Positions 49,201 to 63,110 of a stretch of 64,000 nt of DNA are shown one piece after another. Under the pieces are notes generated by a model. The model saw only the letters and a list, made by a program, of their open reading frames with translations, was not told the origin of the DNA and searched no databases. The DNA comes from Molossus alvarezi (taxonomy: Eukaryota; Chordata; Mammalia; Chiroptera; Molossidae). The position numbers were made by a program, and so were the translations under genes. The DNA lies in the NCBI GenBank assembly GCA_037176705.1, contig JBAWUJ010000085.1, positions 248,001 through 312,000 on the forward strand, written 5' to 3'. The number at the start of each line of letters is the position of its first letter. Position 1 is the first letter of the stretch.

Positions 49201-50221
49201 AACACTAACTAGTTATTTTCCTGAAATACTACCTAGTTACTTCCATTGAACATTAAAGTTACTTTCATGAAAACCTAAGTAGTTTCATCCATGGAAAACT
49301 AGCTAGTTTTTTGCATGGATCATTATTTATTGCCTTGCATGGAACACTAACTAGTTTCTACCATGGAACACTAGCTTATTCCCTCCATGGAACAGTAAGT
49401 AGATTTTTCCTGGAACACTAATTAATTTCTTTTATGGAACACTAGCTACTTTCTTCCAAGGAACATTAAGTAGTTCTTTCCTTGGAACTCTATGTGATTC
49501 CTTCCATTGAACACTAACTTGTTCCTTCCATGGAACTCAAGCTAGTTCCTTCCATGGAACACTAAGTAGTTCCTTCCATAGAACACTAAGTACTTCCTTC
49601 AACGAAACACTAAGTAGTTCCTTTCCTGGGACACTAGCTGGTTCCTTCCATGGAACACTAGCTATTTCCTTCCCTGGAACACTAGACATTTTCTTCCATG
49701 ACACATTAGTCCGTTCCATCCATGGAATACTAGCTAGTTCCTTTTTTGAAACACTAGCTAGTTCTTTCTTTGGAGCACTAACTAGTTCCTTCCTTAGAAC
49801 ACTAATTACTTCCATTTATGGAACACTAGCTAGTTCCTGCCATAGAACACTAACGAGTTTCTTCCATGGAACACTAACTATTTCTTTCCATGGAACACTA
49901 GATAGTTCTATCCATGGGACACTAGCTAATTCCTTCCATGGAACACTAGCTAGGTTTTTCCATGGAGCACTAAGTAGTTCCTTCCATGGAACAATAAGTA
50001 GTTCCTTCCCTGAAACACTATCTATTTCCTTTCTTGAAACACAAGCTAGTTCCTTCCATGGAACATTAAGTAGTTACTTCCATGGAACATTAAGTAGTTA
50101 CTTCCATGATACCCTAAGTAGTTTCTTCCATGGAAAACTAGCTAGTCCCTTCCATGGAACACTATTTAGTTTCTTGCATGGAACACTAACTAGTTTCTTC
50201 CACTGAACACTAACTAGTTCC

Positions 50222-51085
50222 TTCCATGGAACACTAGATACTTTCTTCCATGGAACACTAATTAGTTCCTCCCATGAAACCCTAGCTAATTTCTTCCATG
50301 GAACACTAGCTAGTTCCTTCCATGAAAAACTACCTTGTTCCTGTCATCGAACAGTAAGTTGTTCCTTACATGGAACATTAAGAAGTTTCTTCCATGGAAC
50401 ACTAAGTAGTTCCTTCCATGGAACACTAGCTAGTTCCTCCCATTGCCCAGTAGCCAATCCATTCCATGGAATACTAACATGTTTCTATTATGGAACACTA
50501 ACTAGTTGTTTCCATGGAACATTAGCTTGTTGTTTCCATGGAACACTAGCTATACCCCTCCATGGAACACTAAGTAGTTCCTTCCATAGAAAACTAAGTA
50601 GTGCCATCCATGGAACGCTAACTTATTTTATCTGTTGAACACTAGCTAGTTCCTTCCATGGAACACTAGCTACTTTCTTCCATGGAACACTAATTAGTTC
50701 CTCCCATGAAACACTAGCTAATTTCTTCCATGGAACACTAGCTAGTTCCTTCCATGAAAAACTACCTTGTTCCTGTCATCGAACAGTAAGTAGTTCCTTA
50801 CATGGAACATTAAGAAGTTTCTTCCATGGAACACTAAGTAGTTCCTTCCATGGAACACTAGCTAGTTCCTCCCGTTGCCCAGTAGCCAATCCATTCCATG
50901 GAATACTAACTTGTTTCTATTATGAAACACTAACTAGTAGTTTCCATGGAACACTAGCTAGACCCCTCCATGGAACACTAAGTAGTTCCTTCCATAAAAA
51001 ACTAAGTAGTGCCATCCATGGAACGCTAACTTGTTTTATCTATTGTACACTAGCTAGTTCCTTCCATGGAACACTAGCTACTTTC
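50222..51085 (-). repeat. 432-bp tandem duplication (18 units)
   Basis: CTGTCATCGAACAGTAAGT occurs at 50341 and 50773, an offset of exactly 18 units. Rare variants such as CATTGCCCAGTAGCC or CGTTGCCCAGTAGCC and CATGGAACGCTAACTT also correspond in order. Confidence 0.85.
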
Positions 51086-54000
51086 TTCCATTGAAGAATA
51101 GCTAGTCCATCCATGTAACACTACGTTGTTTTTTCCATGGAATACTAACTATTTTGTTCCAAGGAACACTAGCCTGTTTCTTCCATGGAGCACTAAGTAG
51201 TTCCATCCATGGAACACTAGATAGTTCTTCCTATTCCTTTAATGAAACAATAGCTAGTTACTTTTTTGGAACTCTAGCTAGATCCTTCCATGGAAAACTA
51301 GGTAGTTCTTTCCATGGAACCATAAGTAGTCCCTTCCGTAGAACACTAGGTAGTTCCATCCATGGAACACTATCTAGTTCCTTCCATAGAATACTAGCTA
51401 GTTTCTTCCAAAAAACACTATGTAGTTTTTTTCATGGAACACTGGCTAGATACATCCATGGAACACTAGATAGTTTCTTCCATGGAACATTAAATAGTTC
51501 TTTCCATAGAACCCTAAGTAGTTTCTTTCATGGAACACTAGATAGTTATTTCTATTTCCTTCAATGGAATACTCGCTAGTTCCATCCTAGAAACTCTAGC
51601 TTGTTCCTTGCATAAAACACTAAGTTGTTCCCTCCATGTAACACTAAGTATTTCTTTCAATGGAACACAGGCTAGATTCTTCCATGGAACACTAAGTTGT
51701 TCCCTCCATGGAACACATACTATTTTCTTCAATAGAACACTATCTAGATCCTTCCATAGAACACTAAGTAGTTCCTTCCATGGATCATTAAGTAGTTCCT
51801 TCCATGGAACACTAAGTAGTTCCTTCCATGGAACACCCTGTAGTTCTTTCCACGGAACACTAAGTAGTTTCTTCCCTGGAACACTAGCTGGTTTCTTACA
51901 TGAACCACTAGCTAGTTCCTTCCATGGAAAACTAAGCAGTTCCTTCCATTGAACAGTAAAAGTTCTTTCCATGGAAAAGTAACTAATACCTTCCAAGGAA
52001 CACTCGCTAGTTCCTTAAATGAAACACTCGGTAGTTCCTTCCATGGAACACTAAGTAGTTCCTTCCATGCAACAGAAGTAGATTCTTCCATGGAACACTA
52101 GCTAGTTCCTTCCATGGAACACTAAGTAGTCCCTTCCATAGAACACTAAGTATTTCCTTCCATGGAACACTATATTGTACCTTCCATGGAACACTAGATA
52201 GTTCCTTCCATAGAACACTAAGTAGTTCCTTCCATGAACAGCTAGGTAGTTCCTTCCTTGGAACACTACCTAATTCGTTCCAAGGAATACTAGATAGTTT
52301 TATTCCATGGAACACTAGATAGTTCCTTCCATGGATCACTAGCTTGTTTCTTCCATAGAATACTTGCTACTGTCTTTCCAGGAAAACTAGCTAGTTATTT
52401 CCATGGAACACTAACTAGTTCCTTTCCTCGAACAGTAGCTTGTTCCTTCCATGGAACATTAAGTAGTTACTTCCATGAAACCATAAGTAGTTTATTCTAT
52501 GTAAAACTAGTTGGTTCCTACCATGGAACACTATTTAGTTCCTTGCATGGAACACTAATTAGTTTCTTAGATTGAACGCTAACTGGTTCCTTCCATGGAA
52601 CAGTAGCTAATTTCTTCCATGGAACACTAAGTAGTTCTTTTCATGGAACACTAACTAGTTTCTTAAAAGGAACACAAGCTAGTTTCTTCCATGAAACACT
52701 AAGTAGTTCCTTCCATGAAACACTAGCTAGTTCCTTCCATGGAACATTAATTCCATTGAAATCTAGCTAGATCCTTCCATGGAAAAATTAGTAGTTCTTT
52801 CCAAGGAACACTATGTAGCTCCTTCAATAAAACACATACTAGTTTAATTCATGGAACACTAGCTAGTACCTTCCATGAAACAATAGCTAATTTTTCCCAT
52901 GGTACTCTAAGTAGTTCCTTCCAAGGAACACTAATTATTTTCTTCCAGGGAACATTAGCTATTTCGTTCCATAGAACACTAAGTAGTTCCATCCATGGAA
53001 AACTAAGTAATTCCATCCATGAAACACTAGCTAACTCTATTCATGGAACACTAAGTACTTCCTTCCATCGAACACTAAGTATTTCCTTCTATGGAACACT
53101 AGGTAGTTCCTTCAATGGAACAGTAGCTTGTTTCTTCCATGGAACACTAAGTAGTTTCTTCCCTGGAACACTAAGTATTTTTTTTTCATGCAACACAAGC
53201 TAGATCCTTCCATGGAACACTAGTTAGTTCCTTCGACATAACACTAAGTAGTTCCTTCCATGGAACAGTATCTAGATACATCCCTGGAAAACTAGATAGT
53301 TTCTTCCATGGAACACTAGATAGTTCCTACCATAAAACACTAACTAGCTTTTTGCTTGGAACACTAGCTAGTTACTTCCATGGTACACTAGCAAGATCCT
53401 TCTATGGAACACTAAGTAGTTTCTTTTTATGCAACAATAAGTAGTTTCTTCTGTAGAAAACTAGCTGGATTCTTCCCTGGTACACAAAGTGGTTCCTTTC
53501 ATTGAACACTAAGTATTTACTTCCATGGAACACTAGCTAGTTCTTTACATGTAACACTAGCTACTTTCTTCCATGTTACACCAGCTAGTTTCTTCATAGA
53601 ACACTAACAAGTTCCTTCCATGGAGCAGTAAGTTGTTCCTTCCATGAAACACTAAGTAGTTTCTTCCATGGAACACTATGTAGTTCCTCCATGGAATACT
53701 AGCTTTTTTAATTCATAGAACACTAAGTATATGAGCTAGTTCCTTCCAAGGAACACTAGCTATTTTCTACAATAGAACCCTAAGAAGTTTCTTACATGAA
53801 ACACTAGCTAGTTTTTTCCATGGATCACTAGCTAGTTCCTTCCATGGAACAATACCTTGTTCATTCCATGGAACACTAATAAATTCCGTTCATGAAACAC
53901 TTGCTAGATATTTCCATGAAACACTAAGTAGTTCTTTCCATGGAACACTAAGTATTTCATTCCATGGATCACTAAGTAGTTCCTTCCATGGAACTTAGCA

Positions 54001-54545
54001 CGTTTCTTCCATGGAAAATTATGTAGTTCTTTACATGGAACACGAAGTATTTCCTTCCTTGGAACACTATATAGTTCCTTCCATAGATTTCTAGCTATTT
54101 CCTTCCATGGAACACTAGTTTATTTTTTCCATGTAACTCTAAGTAATTCCTTCCATGAAACACTAAGTAGTTCCTTCCATGGAACACTAGAGTATTCCTT
54201 CCATTCAATATTAAATAGTTCCTTCCATGAAACACTAGAGTATTCCTTCCATGGAACACTAAGTAGTTTCTTTCTTGGAACACTAAGTAATTCCTTCCAT
54301 GAAACAGTAGGTAGTAACATCCAAGGAACACTAAGTTGTACCTTCCATGAAACACTAAGTAGTTCCTTCCTTGGAACACTAAGTACTTCCCTCCATGTAC
54401 CACTAGCAAGTTCTTTCCATGGAACAATAAGTATTTCCTTTCATGGAACACTAAGTAGTTCTACTTATGGAGCACTTGCTAGTTCCTTCCATCAAACAGT
54501 AGCTAGTTCCTTCCATGGAAAAATAAGTAGTTCCTTCCATGGAAC

Positions 54546-54573
54546 ACTAAGTATTTAAAAAAAAACAAAAAAC
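54546..54573. repeat. A-rich insert in the array
   Basis: A run of nine A, a C, and six more A interrupts the satellite between GTATTT and CACTAGCT. No attached element is seen. Confidence 0.75.
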
Positions 54574-56959
54574 ACTAGCTAAATCCTTACATGAAACACT
54601 ACCTAGTTCCTTCCATGAAACACTAGGTAGTTCCTTCCATGAAACACTAGCTAGATACATAAATGGAACATTAGCTAGTTTCTTCAATGGAATACTAGCT
54701 AACTCTTTTCATGAAACACTAAGTAGTCCTTCCATGAAACACTAAGTAGTTTCTTCTATGGAACACCAGCTAGTTTCTTCTATGGAACACTAAGTATTTT
54801 CTCCATAGAACACTAAGTAGTTCTTTCCATGGAACAATAAGTGGTTTCTTCCCTGGAACACTAGCTAGTTTCTTCCATGTAACACTAGCTATTTCCTTCC
54901 ATGGAACACTAGATAGTTTTTTCCTTGGAACGCTAGCTAGTACCTTCCTTGGAACACTAGCTAGTTCCTTCCATGGAAAACTAACTAGTTCCTTCCATGG
55001 AACACTAAATAGTTTCTGCCATGGTTCAGTAGCTAGTTCCTTCCATGGAACACTACGTAATTCCTTCCATGAAACACTAGCTTGTTCCATGCATGGGACA
55101 CTAAGTAGATCCTTTCATGGAAAACTAAGCAGTTCCTTCCATGGAACACTAGCTAGTTTCTTACATGGAACACTACTAGTTCCTTCCATGGAAGACTAAG
55201 TAGTTCCTTTCATGGACACTAAATAGTTCCATCAATGGTACACTAGCTAGTTTATCCCATGTAACAGTGGCTTGTTCCTTCCATGGAACACTAAGTAATT
55301 TAATCCATGGAACACTAAGTAATTTTTTTTAAGGAACTCCAACTAGAATCTTCAATGGAAAACTAGTTAGTTCCTTCAATAGAACCCTTAGTATTTCTTT
55401 ATATGGAACACTAGCTAGTTACTTCCATGGACCACTGAGTAGTTCCTAACATGGAACACTAGCAAGTTCTAACTAGTTTCTTTCATGGAACACTAGCTAC
55501 TTACTTCCGTGGAACTCTTTCTAGTTCCTTCCAAGGGAAAAAAAGTAGTTCCTTCCATGGAATACTAAATAATTTTATCCATGGAACACTAACGTGTTCC
55601 TTCCATGCTACACTAGCTAGTACCTTCATGGAATACTAAGTAGTTCCTTCTATAAAACACTAAAGAGTTTTTTCCATGAATCACTAAGTAGATCCTTCCA
55701 CGGAACACTAAGTATTTTATACCCTGGAACAGTAGCTAGAACCTTCCTCTGAACACCAGCTAGTTCTTTCCATGAAACACTAGACAGTGCCTTCCTTAGA
55801 ACATTATCTAATTTTATCCTTGGAACACTAGCTAGTTTAAGCCATGAAACACTAGCTACTTCCTACTATGGAACACTAAGTAGTTCCTCCATGGAACACT
55901 AAGTAGTTTCTTCTCTGGAACACGAGCTCGTTCCTTCCATTGAACAATAGGTAGTTCCTTCTCTGGAACACTAGCTCGTTCCTTTCTTGGAACACTAACT
56001 ACTTCCGTCTCTGGAACACTAGTAGTTCCTCCCCTGGAACACTGGTTAGTTCCTACCATGGAACACTAGCTACTTCATTCCATGGAACACTACGTAGTTC
56101 TATCCATGGAACACTAAGTAGTTCCTTCCATGGAACACTAGCTATTTCTATCTAGTTCCTTCCATGGAACACTAAGTAGTTCCTTCCATGGATAACTAGC
56201 TAGATACTTCCAATGGAACACTAGCTAATTCCTTCCATGGAAAATTAAGTAGTTACTTCCATGAAACCCTAAGTAGTTTCTTTCATGGAAAACTAGCTAG
56301 GTCCTTCCATGGAACACTAGTTTATTGCATGGATCAGTAACTAGTTTCTTCCATGGAACACTAACTAGTTCCTTCCAGGTAACACTAGCTGGATCCTTCC
56401 ATGAAACATTAGCTACTTCTTTCCATGTAACACTAAGTAGTTCTTTCTATGGAACACTAACTAGTCCCTCCCAAGGAACATTAGCTAGTTCCTTCCATGG
56501 AACACTAGCTAGGTTCCTCCATGGAACAGTAAGTAGTTCCTTTTATGGAATACTAGCTAGATCCTTTCATGGAACACTAAGTATTTCCTTTCATGGTACA
56601 TTAAACAGTTCCATCCATGGAAGACTAAGGAGTTCCTTCCATGGAACACTACCTATTTTCTTCTATAGAACACTAAGTAGTTCCTTCCATGGAACATTTA
56701 CTAGTTTCTTCGATGGAACATTAACTAGCTTTTTCCATGGGAAACTAGCTAGTTCCTTCCATGGAATACTAGCTGGTTCTTTCCATGGAGCACTAAGTAG
56801 TTCCTTCCATGGAACACTAAGTAGTTTCTTCATTGGAACACTAAGTAGTTCCTTTCATGAAACACTAGCTACTTCCTTCCATGAAACATTTAGTAGTTAT
56901 TCCCATGGAAGGATATAGCTTGTGTTCCATGGAAGGAACAAGCTAGTTTTCCAGGAAAG

Positions 56960-57170
56960 GAACTGTTAGTGTTCCAAGGAATGAAATACTTAGTGTTCCA
57001 GAGAAGGAACTAGTTAATTTTCCGGGGGAGGGAACTAGCTAGTGTTCCATGGAAGGAACAAGCTTGTGTTCCAGGAAAGAAACTACTTAGTGTTCCAGGG
57101 AATGAAATACTTAGTGTTCCAGAGAAGGAACTAGTTAATTTTCTGGTGAAGGAACTAGCTAGTGTTCCAT
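56960..57170 (+). repeat. 121-bp tandem duplication (5 units)
   Basis: ATGAAATACTTAGTGTTCCA followed by GAGAAGGAACTAGTTAATTTTC occurs at 56981 and 57102, about five units apart. Confidence 0.8.
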
Positions 57171-58854
57171 GGAAGGAACTAGCTAGTTTTCCATGGAAGG
57201 AACTAACTAGTGTTCCATAGAAAAAACTAGCTAGTGTTCCATGGTAGGAATTATCTAGTGTTCAATGGAGGAACTAGCTAGTATTCCATGGAAGGAACTC
57301 GCTACTGTTCCAGGGAACAAACTACTTAGTATTCCATAGAAAGAAGTACTTAGTGGTACATTTAAGGAACTACTAAGTGTTCCATGGAAAAAACAATCTA
57401 GTGGTCCATGGAAGGAACTAACTTGTGTTCCATGGAAGGAACCAGTTAATGCTTCATGGAAAGATCTATTTAGTGTTGCATGGAAGAAACTACTTAGGTT
57501 CCATGGAAAGAACTAGCTAGTGTTTCATGGATAGAACTAACTTGTGTTCCATGGACGGAACTCGCTAGTGTTCCATGGAAAGAACTACTTAGTGTTCCAT
57601 GGAAGGAACTACTTAGGGTTCCATGGAAGAAACCGAACCAGCTAATGCTTCAAGGAAAAAGCTACTTAGTGTTCCACGGAAATAACTAGTTAATGTTCAA
57701 GGGAAAAAAATACTTAGTGTTCCACGGAAGGGTCTAGTAATGTGTCATGGAGGAAATACTTACTGTTCCATGGAATGAACTTGCTATTGTCCAAGTAATG
57801 AACTAGCTAGTGTTTGTGGAAGAAACTAGCTAGTGTTCCATGGAAGAGACTATTCAGTGTTCAATGGAAAGAATACTTAGTTTTCTAGATAAAAAATAGT
57901 TAGAGTTCCAATAAAGGAACTAATTGGTGTTCCATGAAAAAAAATTAGCTATTGTTCCAAGGAACAAACTAGCTACTGTTTCATGTAAAGAAATACTTAG
58001 TGTCCAAGGAAAAAACTAGATAGTGATCCATGAAAGAAACTAGCTAGACTTCCATGGAAGAAACTACATAGTTTTCCATGGAAAGAAATTCTTAGTGTTC
58101 CATGGAAGGAAATAGCTAGTGTTGCATGAAAAAAACTAGTGTTCCATTGAAAGAACACGCTAGTGTTCCATGGACGAAACTAGACAGTGTTCAATAGAAG
58201 AAACTACTTAGTGATCCATGGAAGGATATAGCTAGTGTACTTTGGAAGGAACTACTTCGTGTTCCATGGAAGAAACTTGCTGGTGTTGCATGCAAAAAAC
58301 TACTTAGAGTTCCATGGAAGGAACTAGCTAGTGTTCAATGGAGGGAACTAGTGAGTGTTCCATGGATGGAACTAACTAGTGTTCCATGGAAGGAACTACT
58401 TACTGTTCCATAGAAGGAACTAGCTAGTGTTCCATGGAAGAAAGTAGGTAGGGTGCCATGGAAGGGAATAATAAGTCTTCCATGAAAGTAATACTTAGTT
58501 GTTAATGGAAAAAACTAATTAGTGTTTCATGCAAGGAACTAATTAGTGTTCCATGTAAGAAACTAGCTAGTGTTTCATGGAAGGAACTAGCTAGTGTTTC
58601 ATGGAAGGAACTAGCTTGGTTCCATGGAAAGAACTAGCTAGTGTTTTATGGAAAGAACTAGCTTGTGTTTCATGGAAGTAACAAGCTAGTGTTCCACGAA
58701 GGAGCTAGCGAATGTTCAGGGTAAAACAACTTAGTGTTTCATGGAAGGAATTACTTAGTGTTCCATGGAAGGGACTACTTTGTGTTCCACGGAAGAACTA
58801 CTTAATGTTCCATAGAAAAAATCGGCTAGTGTTCCATGGAAGGAAAAAGTTAGT

Positions 58855-59420
58855 GTTCCATGGAAGAAACTACTTAGTGTTGCATGGAAAATACTGCTTA
58901 GTGTTCCATGGAAGGAACTAGCTACTGTAACATGGAAGGAACTAGCTAGTGTTCCATAGAAAGAACTACTTATTGTTCAATGGAAGGAACTACATAGTGT
59001 TCCATGGAAGGAAGTACTGAGTGTACTATTGAAGGATCTAGTTGGTGTTCCATGGAAGAAACTACTTAGTGTTTTATAGAAAGAACTACTTAGTGTACTA
59101 TTGGGGATATAGCTAGTGTTCCATGGAAGAAACTACTTAGTGTTGCATGGAAAATACTACTTAGTGTTCCATGGAAGGAACTCGCTAGTGTTCCATGGAA
59201 GTATCTAGCTAGAGTTCCATGAAAGTAACAACTTAGTATTTCATGAAATTTACTAACTAATGTTCTATGGAAGGATTTAGCTAGTGTCCAATAAAAAAAC
59301 TACTTAGTGTTCAATGGAAGAAACTACTTAATTTTCCATGGAAGGGACAAGCTACTGTAACATGGAAGGAATGAGCTAGTGTTACATAGAAGGAACTACT
59401 TAGTGTTCAATGGAAGGAAC
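58855..59420 (+). repeat. About 263-bp imperfect duplication (11 units)
   Basis: The series GAAGAAACTACTTAGTG, TTGCATGGAAAATACT recurs at 58863 and about 59126. CTACTGTAACATGGAAGGAA recurs at about 58921 and 59351, with a different offset, so the local history involves more than one event. Confidence 0.65.
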
Positions 59421-61685
59421 TACTTAGTATTCCATGCAAGAAACTACTTAGTGTTCCATGGAAGGAACTAATTAATGTTCCATTGGAAGAAACTGCTTAG
59501 TGTTCCATGGAAGAAACTACCTAGTGTTCCATGGCAGGAACTACTTAGTGTTCCATGGATGGAACTAATTAGTGATCTGTAGAAGGAACTACTTAGTGTA
59601 ACGTGGAAGAAACTACGTAGTAATCCATAGAAGGAACTACTTAGTGTTCCATGGAAGTAACGACTTAGTGATACATAGAATGAACTTCTTTGTCTTTCAT
59701 GGAAGGAACTACTTTGTCTTCCACTGAAGGAACTACTTAGTGTTCCTTGGGAGGCACTAGCTAGTGATTCATGGAATAAGCTAGTTATTGTTCCATAGTA
59801 GGAACTAGCTATTGTTCCATGGAAGGAACAAGCTAGTGTGTCATGGAAGTATCTAGCTAGTGTTTCATGGAATGAACTACTTACTGTTTTATGGAAAAAA
59901 CTAGCAAATCTTCCATAGAAGAATCTGACTAGTGTTCCATAGAAAAAACTCCTTAGTGTTTCATTGAAGGAACTACTTAGTGTTCTATGGAAGAAACTAC
60001 TTAGTGTCCCATGGAAGGAACTACTTATTGTTCCATGGAAGGAAATACTTAGTGTTCCCTGAATGACACTAGCTAGTGTTTCATAAAAGGAATTACTTAG
60101 TGATCCATGGAAGGAACTACTTAGAGTTCCATAGAAGGAAATACTTAGTGTTCCAAGGAAGGAAGTCGTTAGTGTTCCATGGAAGAACCTAGCTAGCATT
60201 ATATGGAACGACATAATGTTCCATAAAAGTAACTAGCTAGTCGTCCATGTAAGGAACTACCAAGTGTTCCATGGCAGATAATACATAGTGTTCCACGTAA
60301 GGAACTAGCTAGTGTTCCATGGAAGAATCTAGCTAGTGTTCCATGGAAGAGACTACTCACTGCTCAATGGAAGGAATTATCTAATGTTCCATGGAAGGAA
60401 CTACTTATTGTCCATGAAAGGAACACTTTCATGGTGTTCCATGGTAGGAACTAGATTGTGTTTCATGGAAGGAGTAAGTTAATGTTCCATGGAAGAACAA
60501 TCTTAGGGATCCATGGGAGAAACGACTTAGTGTTACATGGAAAGAACAAGGTAGTGTTACATGGAAGAAACAAGATAGGGTTTCATGAAAGTGACCAGCT
60601 AGTGTTCCATGGAAGGAACTACTTTGTGTTCCATGGTAGGAACTAGATAGGGTTTCATGGAAGGAACAAGTAAGTGTTCGATGAAAGGAAGTTCTTAGGA
60701 TTCCATGGAAGGAACCACTTAGTGATCCATTTAAGGAACTACTAAGTGTTCCATGGATAAACTACTTAGTGTTCAATGGAAGGAACGAGCTTGTGTTTCA
60801 TGGAAGAAACCAGATAGGTTTTCATGAAAGGAACCAGCTAGTGTTCCATGTAATAAACTACTTAGGATTCCATTGAAGGAACTACTTAGTTTTCCATGGA
60901 AGAATCTACTTTGTGTCCCCTGGAAGAAAATACTTAGTGTTCCAAGGAAAGAAATACTTATTGTTCCATGGAAGAAACTACTAGTGTCCCATAGAAGGAA
61001 CTAGCTAGTGTTGCATGCAGAAACTACTTAGTGTTCCATGGAAGGAACTAGTTAGTGTTCCATGAAGGTAAGTAGCTAGTGTTCCATGGTAAACACTAGT
61101 TAGTGTTCCATGGTTGGAACTAGCTAGTGTTCCATTGAAGCATCTAACTAGTGTTCCATGAAAGGTCTAGCTAGTGTTCCATGGAAGGAACGACTTAGTG
61201 TTACATGGAAGGAACTACTTACTACTCCATGGAAGAAACCAGTTAGTGTTCCATGAGGAAACTAGCTAGTGTAACATGGAAGTAACTAGCTAGTGTTCAA
61301 TGGAAGGAACTACTTAGTGTTCCATGGAGTAAACTACTTAGTGTTCAATGGAAGGAACAAGCTACTGTTCCAAGGAAGAAACTGGCTAGTGTTCCATTGA
61401 AGAAACTACTTAGTGTTCCATGGAAGGAAGTACTTATTGTTCCATGTAGGATATTGTAGTGATCCTTTGACGGAAGTAGCTAGTGTTTCATGGAAGGAAC
61501 TACTTAGTGTTCATGGAAGGAACTACTTAGTGTTCCATGGAAGGAAATACTTAGTGGAACATGGATAAAACTAGCTAGTGTTTTATGGAATTACTTAGTG
61601 TTCAATGGAAGGATCTATTTATTGTTCCATTGCAGAAACTACCTAGTGTTGCATGCAAGGAACTACTTAGTGTTCCATAGAAGGA

Positions 61686-63110
61686 ACTAGCTACTTCTCC
61701 AATGAAGAAATAAGTTAGTGTTCCATGGAAGGAACTAGCTAATGTTCCATGATTGAAACTATCTAGTGTTCCATGGAAGGGGCTACTTAGTGTTCTATGG
61801 AAAGAACTACTTAGTTTTCCATTGAAGGAACTAGCTAGAGTTCCACGGATGCTACTAGCTAGTGTTCAATAAAGAAACTAGCTAGAACTAGGTAGTATTC
61901 CATGGAATTGACTATTTAATGTGCCATGGATGGAACTACTTAGTGTTCCATGGAATAAAATAACTAGTTTTCCATGGAAGATACTACTTAGGGTTTCATG
62001 GAAGTAACTACTTAATGATCCATGGAAAAACTAGCTAATGTTCCAGAAAAGCTCATAGTTACTGTTCCAGAGAAGAAACCACTTAGCGTTCCATTGTAAG
62101 AACTAGTTACTGGAAGGAAGTAGCTATTGTTCCAGGGAAGGAACTAGCAAGGGTTCCAGGGAAAAATCCACATAGTGTTCCATGGAAGAAACTACATAGT
62201 GTTCCATGGAAGGAACAAGTTAGTGTTTCATGGAAGAAACAAGTTACTGTTAAATGGAAGGAAGTAAATAGTGTTCCTAGGAAGGAACTAATTCGTGTTC
62301 CATTGAAGGAACTAATTCGTGTTCCTTGGAAGGAACTAGTAGTGTTCCATGGAAGGAACTACCTAGTGTTCCAAGTAAGGCACTACTTAGTGTTCCATGG
62401 AAAAAACTACTTAATGTTCCATGGAAAGAACTATCTAGTGTTCCATGGAAGGAAGTAGCTATTGTTCCATGGAAGAAATTAGCTACGGTTTCATTGAAGA
62501 AACTAGTTAGTGTTCCATGAAGGAACTAGCTTGTGTAACATGGAAGGTACTACCTTGTGTTTCATGGATTGAAGTAGCTAGTGTTTTATGGATGGAACTA
62601 GCTAGAGTTCCACGGAAGTAACTAGCTAGTTTTCCATGAAAAGGAACTAGATAGTGTTTTACAAAAGGAACTAGTTAGTGTTTCATGGAAGAATCTAGCT
62701 AGTGTTCCATGGAAGAGAGTACTTAGTGTTCAATGGAAGGAACTACATAGTGTTCCATAAAAAGAACTAGCTAGTGTTGCATTGAATGAACTATCTAGTG
62801 TTCCATAGAAGAAAGTAGTTAGTGTTCCATGGAAGAAACTAGTTAGTGTTCCATGCAAGGAACTAAATAGTGTTCCATGGAATAAAAAAAGCTTGTTTTT
62901 CATGGAAGAAACTTCTTTTGGTTTCATGGAAGTAACTACATAATATTCCATAGAAGGAACTAGCTGGTGTTCCAGGAAAGGAACTAGTTAGTGTTTTAGG
63001 GAACCAAATACTTAGTGTTCTAGAGATGGAACTAGTTAGTGTTCCGGGGAAAGTACTAGCTAGTGTTCCAGGGAAGGAACTAGATAGTATTTTATGGAAG
63101 AAACTAGCTA
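61686..63110 (+). repeat. Diverged higher-order region shared with 34.3-37.9 kb
   Basis: The order of rare variants matches between this region and those beginning near 34321 and 36033: CCAATGAAG, TTCTATGGAAAGAACTAC, TTTTCCATTGAA, AGAGTTCCACGGA, a TAGCTAGAACTAG-like short unit, CATAGTTACTGTTCCAGAGAA, and AACTAGTAGTGTTCCATG (62335 here, 34924 and 36986 there). Identity is moderate and spacing varies. Confidence 0.7.

Larger units (their letters stand above)
46289..56903 (-). repeat. 24-bp satellite array, minus-oriented block 6
   Basis: About 10.6 kb of uninterrupted minus-oriented units, about 440. It contains a 432-bp duplication (50222-51085) and an A-rich insert near 54546-54573. The motif ATTAAGTAGTTACTTCCATG, followed by AAA or AAC then CCTAAGTAGTTTC, recurs several times (for example near 50083, 52459 and 56246). 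The plus open frame 56325-56918 (197 codons) is a repeat artefact. The block ends at TTATTCCCATGGAAGG. Confidence 0.95.

Noticed and set aside
56325..56918. 197-codon plus-strand open frame
   Set aside because: Same cause: the antisense octamer frame of a minus-oriented block.
59468..60214. 248-codon minus-strand open frame as a repeat-protein gene
   Set aside because: It consists only of degenerate SSFHGTLA-type octamers that follow from a 24-bp unit with no stop in that frame. Similar frames appear everywhere in the array and on both strands, with no promoter, splice or start context.
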